Origin: Populus alba
Lineage: Eukaryota > Streptophyta > Magnoliopsida > Malpighiales > Salicaceae
DNA length: 64,000 bases
Reading direction: 5' to 3'
Assembly (NCBI RefSeq): GCF_005239225.2
Contig: NC_133293.1
Coordinates: 2,976,001-3,040,000, forward strand
Both the position numbers and the translations under genes were made by a program. Positions 36,801 through 48,924 of this stretch are shown here, piece by piece. The notes under the pieces are model-generated. The model ran no database searches, was not told where the DNA came from, and saw only the letters and a program-made list of their open reading frames with translations. The number at the start of each line of letters is the position of its first letter. The stretch's first letter is position 1.

Positions 36801-39069
36801 TTAGTTATGGACCTTTTGAGCCGGTACTCTAGTCGTGTCAGTGGTATTGCCCGACTGGACGTCATCTGCGTGGAGTGCCAAGTCCACGCAACTCCGGGTA
36901 AAACAACCTCTGGAAACTCCTTAAAAACAATTTAGAGCGATCCAACGGTCGTATCTATAGTTATGGACCTTTTGGGCCGGTACTCTGCCGTGTTGGTGGT
37001 GTTGCCCGACCGGACGTCGTCGGCGCGGAGTGCCGAGTCCACGCTACTCCTTGTAAAATAACATATGGAAACTCCTGAAAAACATTTTAAACCGATCCAA
37101 CGGTCGGATCTATAGTTATGAACATTGTGATCCGGTACTATAGTTGTGTCGGTGGTATTACCCGACCGTACGTCGTTGAAGTGAAGTATCGATTCCACGC
37201 TCTTCCATGTAAAACAGTCTATGGAAACTCCTGAAAAACATTTTAGAGCGATCCAATGGTCGGATCTATAGTTATAGACCTTTTGGCCCTGTACTCTGGT
37301 CGTGTCGGAGATATTGCCCGACCGGACGTCGTCGACGTGGAGTACCGATTCCACGCTACCCCATGTAAAACAAACTCTGAAAACTCCTGAAAAACATTTC
37401 AGAGCGATCCAATGGTCGAATCTATATTATGGACCTTTTGGCCCCGTACTCTAGTCGTGTCGGAGATATTGCCTGAACGGACGTCGTCGACGCGGAGTAC
37501 CAATTCCACGCTACTCCAAGTAAAACAACATTTGAAAACTCCTGAAAAACATTTTAGATTGATCCAACGGTCGGATCTATTGTGATGGACCTTTTAGGCC
37601 GGTACTATGGCCGTGTCCGTGGTCTTGCCCGACTGGACGTCATCGGCGTTAAGTACCAAGTCCATGCTACACCTAGTCAAAATAACCTTCAAAAAATCAT
37701 GAAAATTTTTTTAGAGCGATCCAACGGTGGAATCTTTAATTATGGGCCTTTTGAGCCGGTACTCTAGTCGTGTCGGTGGTATTGCCCGACCGGACGTCGT
37801 CTGCGTGGAGTAAGAATTCTACGCTACTCCACGTAAAACAGCCTCCAGAAACTCCTTAAAAACAATTTAGAACGATCGAACAGTCGTATCTATAGTTGAG
37901 GACCTTTTGGGCCGCTACTCTATCGTGTCGGCGATATTGCCTGACCGGACATTGTTGGTGCGAAGTACCGAGTCCACGCTAGTCCTTTTAAAACAACATA
38001 TGGAAATCCCTGAAAAACATTTTAGAGCGATCCAACGGTCGGATCTATAGTTATGGACGTTGTGATCTGGTACTATAGTTGTGTCAGTGGTATTGGTGGA
38101 CTGTACGTCGTTGAAGTGGAGTACCAATTCCACGCTACTCCATGTAAAACAGCCTCCAGAAACTCCTGAAAAACATTTCAGAGCGATCCATGGTCGGATC
38201 TATATTATGGACCTTTTGGCCCCGTACTCTAGTCGTGTCGGAGATATTGCCTGACCGAACGTCGTCGATGTGGAGTACCGAATCCACGCAACACCTTGCA
38301 AAAATAGCCTTCCAAAAATCGTGAAAAAAATTTTAGAGTGATCGAATGGTCGGATCTTTAGTTATGGACCTTTTGAGCCGGTAGTCTAGTCGTGTTGGTG
38401 GTATTGCCCGACCAGACGTCGTCTACGTGGAGTAATGATTCCAAGATACTCCATGTAAAACAGCCTCTGGAAACTCTTGAAAAACATTTTAGACCTATCC
38501 AACGGTCGGATCTATAGTTATGGACCTTCCAGCCGATTCTCTGGTCCTGTCGGTGGTATTGATCGACCGGACGTCGTCCGCGTGGAGTAACTAGTCCACA
38601 CTACTCCATGTAAAATTGCCTTAGAAAACTCCTGAAAAACATTTTAGAGCGATCTAACAGTCGGATCTATAGTTATGCACCTTTTGGGCTGGTGCTCTGG
38701 TCGTGTCCATGGTATTGCCCGACCGGACGTCGTCGGTGTGGAGTACCAAGTCCACGCTACACCTTGTAAAAATAGCCTTCCGAAAATCATGAAAAAAATT
38801 TTAGAGCGATCCAACGGTCGAATCTTTAGATACGGATCTTTTGATCCGGTAATCTAGTCGTGTCGGTGGTGTAGCCCGACTGGATGTCATCTGCGTGGAG
38901 TAACGATTCTAAGCTACTCAAAGTAAAACAGCCTCCGCAAACTTCTGAAACCTTCGCAAACTCTTGAAACACATTGTAGAGCGATCCAACGGTCGAATCT
39001 ATAGTTATGGACCCTTTGGGCCGGTACTCTGGTTGTGTCGGTGGTATTGCCCGACCGTACGTCGTCGGC
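33858..39069 (+). repeat. 156-bp satellite, array III
   Basis: About 33 further monomers, the same orientation and family, continuing array II across the solo LTR. The start (from ~33,880) resembles the unit near 31,060. A marker variant in which ACCTTTTGGG is replaced by ACRTTGTGAT occurs at 36,031, 36,342, 37,122 and 38,057, spaced at 2, 5 and 6 monomers. The array stops at 39,069 against a retrotransposon fragment. Confidence 0.96.
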
Positions 39070-40142
39070 AAAACCACACCTTACTTTGGACATAACAACG
39101 TGTATGGAAGATGTTCTCCCTTTGTTGATTAGTTTCATCTTCCTTGACCTGAACCTAAAGTGTTCACCTTATTACCAAGGACTCCTCAAGCAATAATGCT
39201 AACTCATCCCCATCATTATCCTCCAATGGTGGCATGCTTTCACAATCAGATTTGTCAATTTCATATTCCACATCACCATTATCTCTAATCATCATGATTC
39301 TCTTGTTTGGACACTCTGAAGCATAATGTCCATGTCTTTGGCACCTAAAACATTTAATATCACGAGTACGTTTAGGTTGAATTTCAGATTTACCTTTGGC
39401 ATCAATAGGGACATCAACTTTAGCCTTTGATGGTTTTGTTCTAGAAGGAACAAAGGATCTTGACCAGACAGTACCCTATCTCTTTAGATTCGGCTTCCAA
39501 TATGATGAAGAACCCAAATTAAACACTGGTCAAGCATGCCCCTTCCTAAGTTGTCTCTTCACCTTCATAGCCATGTGAACCATGTCCTCTAGCTCCACAT
39601 AATGTTGTAGCTCAACCACATTAGCAATGTCTCGATTCAACCCATTAAGAAATCTAGCCATGGTGGCTTCTCTATCCTCAACAACATTCGCTCGAATCAT
39701 TATTATATCCATCTCTTTGTGATATTCATCTACTATCTTATAACCTTGATTCAGACTGTAGAGCTTCAGATATAAGTCTCTGTAATAGTGGTTTGGCATA
39801 AATCGTCTCCTTAGTAAGACTTTCATCTCCCCCCAAGTCTGAACGGGTCGCTCCTCATTCCTCCTTCTATAGATCACAATCTGATCCCACTAAATCAATG
39901 CAAACTCTGTAAACTCAATTATCACCAAATTCTTCTTTTTTTTGTTTAGAATAGCTATGGCAATAAAAAATCCAATCTACCTTTTTCTCCCACTCCAAAT
40001 AAGCCTCGGGATCATTTTTACCTTGAAAGTTAGGAATTTTAAGTTTAATGGTGTCCAAGTCCCCATCCATATCTTTATAAGTGCTCATGACACGGAAATT
40101 CACATTCCTCCTAGCCCTATTCAGTCCAGACCTGATTCCTTG
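39070..40142 (-). pseudogene. CRM-like gag-protease fragment beside the satellite
   Basis: Collinear with 55,150-56,220 of CRM-1 on the minus strand. It covers the gag core (DGDLDTIKLKIP, EAYLEWEKKVDWIF, HYYRDLYLKL, RDIANVVELQHYVELEDM), the CCHC knuckle and the start of the protease region. It ends abruptly at the satellite on one side and at unrelated sequence on the other. It has several in-frame stops and is not functional. Confidence 0.85.
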
Positions 40143-40481
40143 GGTTATTTATAGCCTTCCATGCAGCCCCATAATCCTAGAAACAAAAGGAAAATGTAGC
40201 CACCCATGTTATTTTCAAGTGGTAATAGGATTCTTTTGTTTCCTTTCTTGTCCTCACTTCATAGCCCAAATAAGGTTGTATTGGACCCCTCTTACACATG
40301 GATAAGATGTATTAAGGTCTCCTCTTGATACTCCAATGGACCTTTCAATTCTGACTTGGTTGAAACCTTTAAAACCAATGCATTCAATGCCTCTTTCAAT
40401 GTCTTTGTCTTGGACCGAGTCATTAGACCATTTGGAACATGTAATGGGTCTTTGCTGGTGTTTCTAGGCTAGTCCACATCA
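40143..40481 (-). mobile_element. CRM-like LTR fragment
   Basis: From about 40,262 to 40,481 this matches the LTR end of CRM-1 (compare 58,160-58,381), finishing GTCCACATCA. The first ~120 bases (40,143-40,261) match nothing else here that I can see. Gag is joined straight to it without the normal leader, implying a large deletion. Confidence 0.75.
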
Positions 40482-40975
40482 CTTAGTCAGGGTTAATTTG
40501 CAAGAAAAACTTTCCAAGCTTAAACAGGGACTACAAATGATATTTTTTAATATTCTTAAAGAATTATCAAAGATAGCCTTTTCTCATTTCAAACGCATCT
40601 ATTTAGTATTAGTAGGCTTTAACTTTCTCTCATTATGATTAGTTTGGACATGCAAAATTATTTTTCATTGTGGTCATGAATCATTTCTCATTCATTTAAA
40701 ACTCAACTTCAATGTTATTATATGGTGTTTGGTTTATTTTATGGGTTTGTAAGCGTTTGGTCACCTTACTAGTATATCACTTGAATTCTCAAAACTTACT
40801 TGTTAAAAACAAACACCAATTTGACATCTGCATTATACTAATAACTTTGATTTCTGAAAGACCTCTATAAAAAAAAACAAGTCTTTTAAGTTTATGAGAT
40901 CATGCAAAGTTTTTTTTTTTTTTTTTTTAGAGAAAAAAGAAAATACATTAAAGAATTCATGGCCAAACTTCAACT
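40482..40975. other. Unassigned AT-rich stretch
   Basis: No coding sequence is recognised. It includes a T-run near 40,913-40,932. By position it could be the 3' non-coding end of the minus-strand Tat-like element that follows, but nothing in it proves that. Confidence 0.4.
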
Positions 40976-42093
40976 TAATAAGTAAAGTACATCAGGCATA
41001 ATACTTCTTTACAATGTCAGAGTTTACAGGTTTAGGCAAATCATCTCCTTTCATCTTAGTTAAAATTAAAGCTCCTTTAGAAAAAGCTTTCTTCATCACG
41101 TAAGGTCCTTTGTAGTTTGATGTCCATTTACTCTGATCTTCTTATGATGTCAACAAGGTCTTTTTTCAATATTAGGTCTCTCTCTTTAAATACTTTTGTC
41201 TTGAAAATTGTTGCTGCCTTAGGCACTCTGTTTTGGTACAACTGGTAGTGACAAATGGTTGTCAATCTCTTTTCACTTATCAGATTTAACTATTTAAATC
41301 TCATATTTGCCCATTTTGAATCTTTTAGCTTTGCATCCATTACAACCCTTAATGATGGAACCTCCATTTTAAAATGTATCACTGTTTCCATCCTATATAC
41401 TAAAGAGTCAAGGGTTACACCTGTAGAAGTTCCAACTACGGTGCGGTGCACGTAAAGTGCGTATGGAAGCATCTCATGGCAATCCTTGTAGGTGACTATT
41501 ATCTTCCAAATGATCTTGAGATTTCTGTTAGTTGTCTCGACTACCCCATTCATTTTGGGTCTATAGGGAGAAGAATTGAGATGCTTAATCTTTCACTTAG
41601 TGTAGAGCTCAACAATTAGCTTTCCATTGAAATTCTAAGCATTATCAGTTATCATTCTTAGTGCTACGCTACAACGATAAATAAAATCTTTCTTAATGAA
41701 CCTTTGACCACCTTTTTGTGTCACATGCATGTAAAAGTTGGCTTCTACCTGTTTAGTGAAGTAGTCAATGGCTACTAAGATGAACTTATGCTCATTGCTA
41801 GCCTTTAGATTGATCGGTCCTATGACATCCAATCCCGACACATTGAAAGGCCAAGACGAGGCCATATTGAATAACGATGTTAGATGTGCATTTATCCTGT
41901 CACCATGTATCTCACACTTGTTGTGTTTTTTGACATAGTCTACACAGTTCCTCTCCTTGGTCAACTAGAAGCACCCATATCTCTGCATATTCCTTACCAT
42001 CCCATGCCCATTAGCATAAGTGGCACATATTCCCTCTTGAATTTTCTATAATTCTTGAATAACCTTCCTCTCATTCAAACACATAAGCAAAGT
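40976..42093 (-). pseudogene. Tat-lineage (Ogre/Retand-like) integrase remnant
   Basis: Minus-strand fragments in order. The zinc-finger end has CHKCEIHGD-like sequence (about 41,890-41,925). Core motifs are WPFNVSGLDVIGPI, FILVAVDYFTKQVEA and MITDNA (41,635-41,870). A block with MNGVVETTNRNLKIIWK follows near 41,500-41,553. A C-terminal tail resembling GPYVMKKAFSKGALIL and DLPKPVNSDIVKKYY lies near 40,995-41,110. These are the hallmarks of Tat-type integrases. Stops and shifts occur between pieces. The upstream part is cut off by the CRM-2 LTR at 42,094. Confidence 0.8.
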
Positions 42094-42667
42094 TGATGTG
42101 AACCTTATGATCACGTGGTCATGCAATTCACATAATCAAGATTGAGATCTGATCTTGGAAAGCCAAAATATGTATGATAGGAGTGTGACACAATGGAAAC
42201 CTAACCCAAGGAAGCAACACTATTAAAATGAAGTAGAATAACGCCATCAAGCCAGTAAATCTTTTAAGAACTGAAGAATGCAAGAATCACTCTCACACGT
42301 TAAAACTAAAAAATTCAAAAGTAATATTCATCACATGTTAAAACTATATTGCAACCCATTAAAGATCCATGTAAAGTTAAGAGATTCCTAAAACAAGCCT
42401 AACAGGGTTGGTATGGGGTCGGACACATCAACCCTTATTCCATATAAATTGGGCTCTTCTTAGACCTTAATTAGATTAATTAGAGGTTGTCCTTTATGCT
42501 CTTTAGATGTCCCAAGCTCCTCTAGGTCCATCTTGATCCATATCTTCTGAACAAGCCCATTCAATGCTTCCTTAGGCTTCTTTGCCCTAGCTCTTGTAAT
42601 TGGTCCAATTGGCACCTCCAATGGGTCGTTGGCATAATTACGCTTAGTGTTGGGCTGATCCTCATCA
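42094..42667 (-). mobile_element. CRM-2 3' LTR (574 bp)
   Basis: Plus-strand ends are TGATGTGAACC and CTCATCA, similar to the inverted ends of CRM-1 (TGATGCG/CGCATCA). The element's integrase tail is still readable inside it (42,460-42,667), with a GPITRARAKK motif, as in CRM-1. The partner LTR is not found in the window. Confidence 0.75.
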
Positions 42668-43727
42668 TCCCCTCTCTCTACAAAATGATTCAACCTCGAA
42701 TCATCACCTGCATCAAACATAGTAAGATCAGAAACATTAAAGGTAGCACTAACACCATACTCACCTAACAAATCAACTTTATAAGCATTGTCATTGATTC
42801 TCTCAAGGATCTGAAATGGCTCATCTCTTCATGGTTGTAGCTTTGACTTTCTATGGGCTGGAAATCATTGGGCTGAAAGACAGCATGTTTGCACCCCTTA
42901 TTAGCTTTGTTCGCATACATAAAGTTCCTTTTTTTTCAATTTGTTATCGCACACTCTCATGGAGTGTCTTCACCACCTGTGCTTTACGATTACCATCCAA
43001 ACTAACCTTTTCATCAACAGGCAAAGGGATCAAATCCATGGGAGTTAAAGGGTTAAATCCATACACAATTTCAAATGGTGAAAATTCAGTAGTAAAATGC
43101 ACAATGTGATTATATGCAAACTTTATAAATAGCAAAAAATCCTCCCAATTCTTTAAGTTCTTTTGAATGACAGCATGTAGAAGTTGTGTTAAGGTCCTAT
43201 TAACTATTTTGGTTTGTCCATCTGTTTGGGAGTGACAAGTAGTTGAAAACAACAATTTAGTACCAAATTTTCCCCATAACACCTTCCAAAAATAGCTAAG
43301 GAACTTAACATCTCTACTAAACACAATGCTTTTAGGGACCTTGTGAAGCTGTACTATCTCCTAAAGAACAAATCAACAATGTTAGTTGCATCATCGGTTT
43401 TATGACATGTAATAAACTGTGTCATCTTTGAAAACCTATCAACAACTACAAAAATTGAATTCTTACCCTATTTTGACCTAGGTTAACCTAAGACGAAGTC
43501 CATCAAAATGTCTTCCCATGGTTCCTTAGGTATAGGAAAAGGGATATACAAGCCATGTGGTTGAGTATTAGACTTTGCTTTCCTACAAGTTATGCATTTA
43601 TCGCATATGCGTTGCATATCTTTTTTCATTTTAGGCCAATAAAAATGCTCATGCAACAAATTTAAAGTCTTAACAACACCAAAATGCCCTATCAACCTAC
43701 CTCCATGTGCTTCGCATACAAGCAATT
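42668..43727 (-). pseudogene. CRM-2 integrase
   Basis: Zinc-finger part at 43,483-43,727 ([33 protein letters not shown], which holds the first catalytic Asp). Catalytic-core part at 42,944-43,324 ([24 protein letters not shown]; the Glu of the usual QTE is Lys here). A frame break lies between, and the C-terminal tail enters the LTR. Just before the LTR, TCCCCTCTCTCT on the plus strand is the polypurine tract. It is interrupted at 43,728 by Athila-B; the coding sequence resumes at 49,471. Confidence 0.85.
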
Positions 43728-45618
43728 TGATTAGTACTTAAAAGTGCATATTTATCAAGGTTTTATATCATCATTTTGCACTTAAAGTATCAATAACTCC
43801 TTAACTAAAGCATGTTTTATAATAACAAGTCTAATACTATAAAATGCCCTAATATATGGTAAATGTTCATCTTAAATGCAGGCCTATCACATAAATCAAA
43901 GGATTGATTGATGAATTCAACTACTGAAATTTGTGAAGATAAAGAGAGGGTGAAACTTAGAAAAGAGATGTTGGTGCAGTCCAAACTAGAACACTGTTCA
44001 GTGTTTGGGTCATATCTCGAGTTCTAGATGTTCAAATGACCTCAAATGTTTACACAGATTCAGTAAGTCATAGGCCTACAACTTTCATGTTTTCATCAAG
44101 ATCTAAAAGGTCGTTTTTAAGTCCAAATTATAGCAACAACGGAGAAGTCTGAATTTGTCCTGCAGCTCGAACACTGTTCAGTGTTTGGCCCATAATTGAA
44201 GTTCTAGAATCCCAAATGACCTCCATTTTTTTTCCTGGAAAGCTGAGTCAATTTCCTACAACTTTCATGTTTTCTAGTGGACCCAGTTCGGATGGTAGCA
44301 TTTTTTTTTTATTCAGACAAGAAGATAAGGATTTTCACCAAGTCAAAAGTTGGCCACCCACTCAACAATTAGTCATCAAATCAATAATTCCGAATTTTGG
44401 CCTATAAAAGGAGGCATTTTCCATGCATTTGGGAGCTTGGTCGTTCAGATCAAGTTCATGCTCTTTATTTCTCTTTTTATATTTTTTTTGTAATTTTTAA
44501 GTTTTGTTTTCATTAATATCTTGTTTATGCTTTTCATTTCCTTTCCTTTACTTAGTTAGCTTGTATTTTCTTTATGTTCTTGTTTTGTTTATTTATGTTT
44601 CTCTTCTTCATTATGTTTAGCTAAGTTTATTATGTCAAGGTGAAAAGGTTACACTAACGGTGTAAGAATAAGTATGGTGTAAACTCAACATGGACCTTAA
44701 TGTTTAATATTAACATGTCTTATCTTTTTATCTTACTAATTCTTAATACCTTGCTTGTTAAATGGTTAATCTAGATTTGTGTTGTATAACACTTGGTACA
44801 ACAAATGCTTGACACTCTCATAGCCCAACCGTATGGTATTACCTACACCTGGGCTATGAAAGGAACTTGATTTGTTGTTCACATCAGTTAATATCATGAA
44901 TTCCTGATAATATTTAAAAGTTTGGTGTTATGTAAATAAGATAATTACTATATCATGTTAATAATTTATAATGAGCTATTAATGAGAAATCATCCGATTG
45001 GAACCTCCTTTGTGTGTGGTTTCCAATTGAATAATAAGAGTTTTATACTATACTTGTTTGAAATACCATTAGTGGATCCTCTAACCTTAACATTTATTTT
45101 TATCATTGTTTAATCCTTACATTAATCTTTCATCTCAAAGTTCTCATTAATTTCTTCATCTTCTTCTTTTACTACTACTACTACTAGTATTACTACTACT
45201 ACTACTACTACTATTATTATTACTAATACTAGTACTATTACAATTACTATTACTATTATTATTAGTATTATTATTATTATTATATTTTATATTCTGTTTA
45301 TATTATATAATTTATCTCTTTGATCATTTCATAAACTCAGTATATAGGTTGGAAACCTGTGACCCGATCTTTTAGATCATTCTCAGGTATAACAACGCCA
45401 CGTACTGAGTATTATTATTATTATTACTACTATTAATATTATTATTACTATTACTATTACTGTTATTGTTATTATTATTGTTGTTGTTGTTGTTGTTGTC
45501 TTGTTATTTATAATTTATACAATTAACCTCTCTATGATTCGACCCCGGTCTTGCCGGGTTATTTATTACTTCGACACTCCTGCACTTGGGAGAAGACATC
45601 AATCTTTTGGTCATGTCA
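43728..45618 (+). repeat. Athila-B 5' LTR (1,891 bp)
   Basis: TGATTAGTAC start, GGTCATGTCA end, TATA box at 44,403-44,411, and long ACT/ATT microsatellites at about 45,173-45,290 and 45,410-45,500. It is diverged from the Athila-A LTR, mainly in the first kilobase and in microsatellite length. Confidence 0.92.
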
Positions 45619-45624
45619 AGTTTT

Positions 45625-45641
45625 TGGCGCCGTTACTGGGG
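45625..45641 (+). promoter_or_regulatory. Primer-binding site, tRNA-Asp (two mismatches)
   Basis: TGGCGCCGTTACTGGGG matches the Athila-A site at 15 of 17 positions. Both changes are transitions (G to A, C to T), consistent with decay. Confidence 0.85.
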
Positions 45642-45841
45642 AGGTAAATTCTTGTATAAATTATAATATTATTTTATTTTTTTCTTTTCACTTTTCTTGT
45701 ATCTAACTTTGTTTCTTTTGTTTTGTTTCTTTTTCTTTTCTTTTCTTCTTCCTTTTCTTCTCTTTTTGCACATGCATGAGAGTTTGTTCACGTACATTAA
45801 ATGATAAACTTTGTAGGGTATCCTTATCTTCTTTAGAAAAC

Positions 45842-47355
45842 ATGGATGAAGAGGATAATCAGTCGCTTTATAATAAGAATAATCGGGTTAGAACACTTAG
45901 AGACTACATGAATCCAACAAGAACAATTGCTCGATCATGTATATTTTTTCCTCCTGATGCATCTCATTTTAATTTTTAGCCAGGCATTATTCAACTTTTA
46001 CCTTCTTTTCATGGCTTAGATCTAGAAAATCCATACTTGCATTTGAGAGAATTTGAAGAAGTTTGTAACGCTTATAATGACTCAAATTGTAGCATGAACA
46101 CCATCAGATTAAAGCTTTTTCCTTTTTCTTTAAAAGATAAAGCTAAAACATGGCTACAGAATTTGAGACCAGGATCCATTCGTGCTTGGGATGAAATGCA
46201 AAAACAATTTTTAAAGAAGTTTTTTCCATCTCAAAGAACAAACTCTTTCAAAAGACAAATCACCACTTTCACTTAAAAGCCAGGAGAAACATTTTACCAA
46301 TGTTGGGATAGGTATCGAGACTTGATTAATACTTGCCCTCATCATGGTTTTGAAACATGGAGATTGGTTTCATGTTTTTATAAAGGATTAACACCTAAAT
46401 ATAGGCAAATGATGGAATTGATGTGCAATGGAACTTTTGAAGATAAAGACCCTGATGAAGCAATGGAGTACCTAGACTTGCTGGCTGAAAATGCTCAAAA
46501 TTGGAACACTACGGGCACTTATGAGGCACCGGGTAAAACTCAACCTCATACATCTAATGGAGGTATGTATAACCTTAGGTAAGATCATGACCCCCAATCT
46601 AAGTTTGCATCTTTAGCTAGAAAAGTCGAGGCACTAGAATTGAAAAGGAGTGGTCAATTAAAATCTGTTCAAGACATTGTGTGTCAAATCCGTGAAACAA
46701 ATGAACATGCAACCAATGATTGTCCAACTTTGCCTTCTTTCAAGGAATGCCTCCATGAACAAGCCCATGCTTTAAACAGTTTCTAAAGGCCCAATCATAA
46801 CCTATACTCGCAAACATACAATCCTGGTTGGAGAAATCACCCAAATTTTAGTTAGAAGAGTGATAACAATAATGCACAAACTTCACATCCATCGTTTCAA
46901 GCACACCATAATTTCCAAAATTCACATGGATATGCACCTCTTTATGCTCCACCTCCTAGAAGAAATCTTGAGGAAACATTGCATTCATTCATTGAAAAGC
47001 AAGAGATAATCAACACTCAACTTGCTCAAAGTATGGCAGGTTTTAAAGATACTCTTGCAAAGTTAACATCTGCTCTCAGTTTTCAAGAGAACGGTAAGTT
47101 TCCATCTCAACCACAGCAAAATCCAAAGAAATACAATGTGAATGCAAGTAGTTCCAGAAGTCAACACATGGATCAAGTCAAATCAGACAACACTCTTCGC
47201 AGTGGTAAGGTTATTGAAAAACTCACTCTTGAACCTTGTGAGAAAGATGATGAATCAATCTCTAAGGGAAAGGAAGGGGTTGAATCTGAACATTGCAAAG
47301 AAAAGACTGATTTCCCACCAGCACTTCCATTTCCTCATGCCATGACCAAACAAGA
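45842..47355 (+). pseudogene. Athila-B gag, several stops
   Basis: Same protein as the Athila-A gag, from the ATG at 45,842. In-frame stops lie at 45,977-45,979, 46,274-46,276 and about 46,580, with others before 46,979. It contains a stretch absent from Athila-A (about 46,915-47,090: FIEKQEIINTQLAQSM and following), so Athila-A has a gag deletion there. The C-terminal PALPFPHAMTKQ block runs directly into RNase H sequence. Confidence 0.88.
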
Positions 47356-47935
47356 AGCAATCGATGATGAAAAAGGCACCGAAAATGTTGTCGCGGATCA
47401 TTTGTCAAAGTTGATAATAGATTCGACATCTGACATCACATCAATCAATGATTACTTTCCTGATGAATCTTTACTTTCTCTTAGTTCAATGCCTTGGTTT
47501 GCTAAAAATAACAATTTTCTTGCTTCAGGATTTTTGCTAGCTCATTTGGATAATCAAGATAAAAGAAAGTTTTGAGCGACGTGCAAAACCTTTATTGGGA
47601 TGACCCTTACTTATTCAAATATTGTCCTGATCAAATATTTCAAAGATGCATTCCCGACAATGAGGTAAGTAGTGTCATTAAATTTTGTCACTCTAAAGCA
47701 TGTAAGGATCATTTCTCGTCAAAAAAGACGACTGCAAAAATCTTACAAAATGGATTTTACTGGCCCACCATGTTCAAGGACTCATATGTATTCTGCAAAA
47801 CCTGTGAAAATTGTCAAAAGGTAAGATTTATTTCAAAACATAGAGAGTCTTTAGATAATCTTCTATTGACTCTTAAGTCTCATCATAGTGGAGATGTGCA
47901 TCAGGCAATTCATGATTTATGACCCCATTTTCATA
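47356..47935 (+). pseudogene. Athila-B RNase H end and integrase zinc finger
   Basis: Begins with the GTENVVADHLSKL block that ends RNase H. It continues as LFKYCPDQIFQRC, then the H-H-C-C integrase finger (FCHSKACKDHF ... CKTCENCQK, about 47,680-47,820). After RFISKH it jumps to the third-ORF sequence (SLDNLL ... GDVHQAIHDL), so the whole catalytic core is deleted. It is not functional. Confidence 0.85.
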
Positions 47936-48211
47936 AAGAACAAGCTCATCATAGTCTTGGGAATCTGACTAAAAAAGACCATGTTTGCCAGTTTTTAAGA
48001 AAACTGGATGGGAAGCCTATCCCCGACCCATAGAGGGCGTTTAAGCCGTTCTTGAACGTAAAACCAAGGAAAGATGTGAGCCACAATCATAACTACCTGT
48101 ACATACACATGCTTTTTCAAAATAAATAAATAGAGAGAGAGAGAGAGAGAGTGAGAGAGACTACAACTGGCTTACATATAGGTGGTATGATTGCAGTTTC
48201 AATTTCTCATC
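47936..48211 (+). other. Third-ORF tail and LOG leader in Athila-B
   Basis: Remnant of the unidentified ORF seen at 23,579-24,222 (LGNLTKKDHVCQF), then a (GA)n tract at about 48,130-48,163 and the start of the LOG leader. It is collinear with 24,030-24,298. Confidence 0.7.
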
Positions 48212-48218
48212 TATAAAT
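48212..48218 (+). promoter_or_regulatory. Candidate TATA box upstream of the LOG pseudogene
   Basis: TATAAAT lies 72 bp before the ATG, the same spacing as in Athila-A. Confidence 0.55.
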
Positions 48219-48283
48219 TCTTCTCTTCCTTCCCTTCATTTCTACTCAACCCATACATTCATCAAATATAGAAGTGTGTAGAA

Positions 48284-48922
48284 ATGACAGGTTCCTCAAG
48301 TCTTCACATAAACAATATTTGTGTTTTCGATGGATCCAGTCCTGGGAAAGAAAAAGAGTTTTTAGAATTAGCAAATCATCTTGGTTAGGTACTAGCTGAG
48401 CGAAAGATTCATTTAGTGTATGGAGGAGGCAACCTTGGGTTAATGGGGGGACTGTCAATAGCTGCATCTTTAGGAGGTAGTCAAGTTTTGGGGGTTGTCC
48501 CCAAAGCTTTAGCACAAGGGGACATTATTGGAAAAACAATTGGAGAGGATTTACAGGTCCCCACAATGTCTGATCGACTGAATGCAATGTTTAACCATGT
48601 CGATGCCTTCATTGCCTTACCAGGAGGTCTGGGCACATTGGAAGAGATCTTTCATATTTCCTCTTGGGCCCAACTGCACATTCACCATAAACCCATAGGT
48701 TTGTTAAATGTTAATGGTTTTTATGATAAGTTGTTGTCTTTTCTTGATCATGCTGTGGAACAGGAATTTCTAACATCTTCAGCACAACAAATCATAATCT
48801 CTGTTGCTACCGCTGAACAATTGATCGACCAATTACAATCTTTCAATCCTGTAATTAATCCCTCCATGAGTCGCATAATTGATCAACTAAGGAAAGCCGT
48901 AAAAAGCTTAGATTGGATTTGA
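48284..48922 (+). pseudogene. LOG pseudogene of Athila-B
   Basis: Same gene as at 24,371. From the ATG at 48,284 the frame is broken by TAG at 48,386-48,388 (codon 35, Gln in Athila-A). It is then open to 48,922. A one-base deletion just after the CMSR-equivalent position changes the last ~16 residues. YGGG, the TMSDRLN segment and PGGLGTLEE are all present. Asp111 of Athila-A is the usual Ala here, while the usual Cys of CVFCGSS is Asp. A start at a Met after the stop would lack the N-terminal nucleotide-binding strand. Confidence 0.9.
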
Positions 48923-48924
48923 GC

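Noticed and set aside
45173..45290. Possible CRISPR-like array from regularly spaced triplets
   Set aside because: Simple ACT/ATT microsatellite with no spacers, in a plant LTR.
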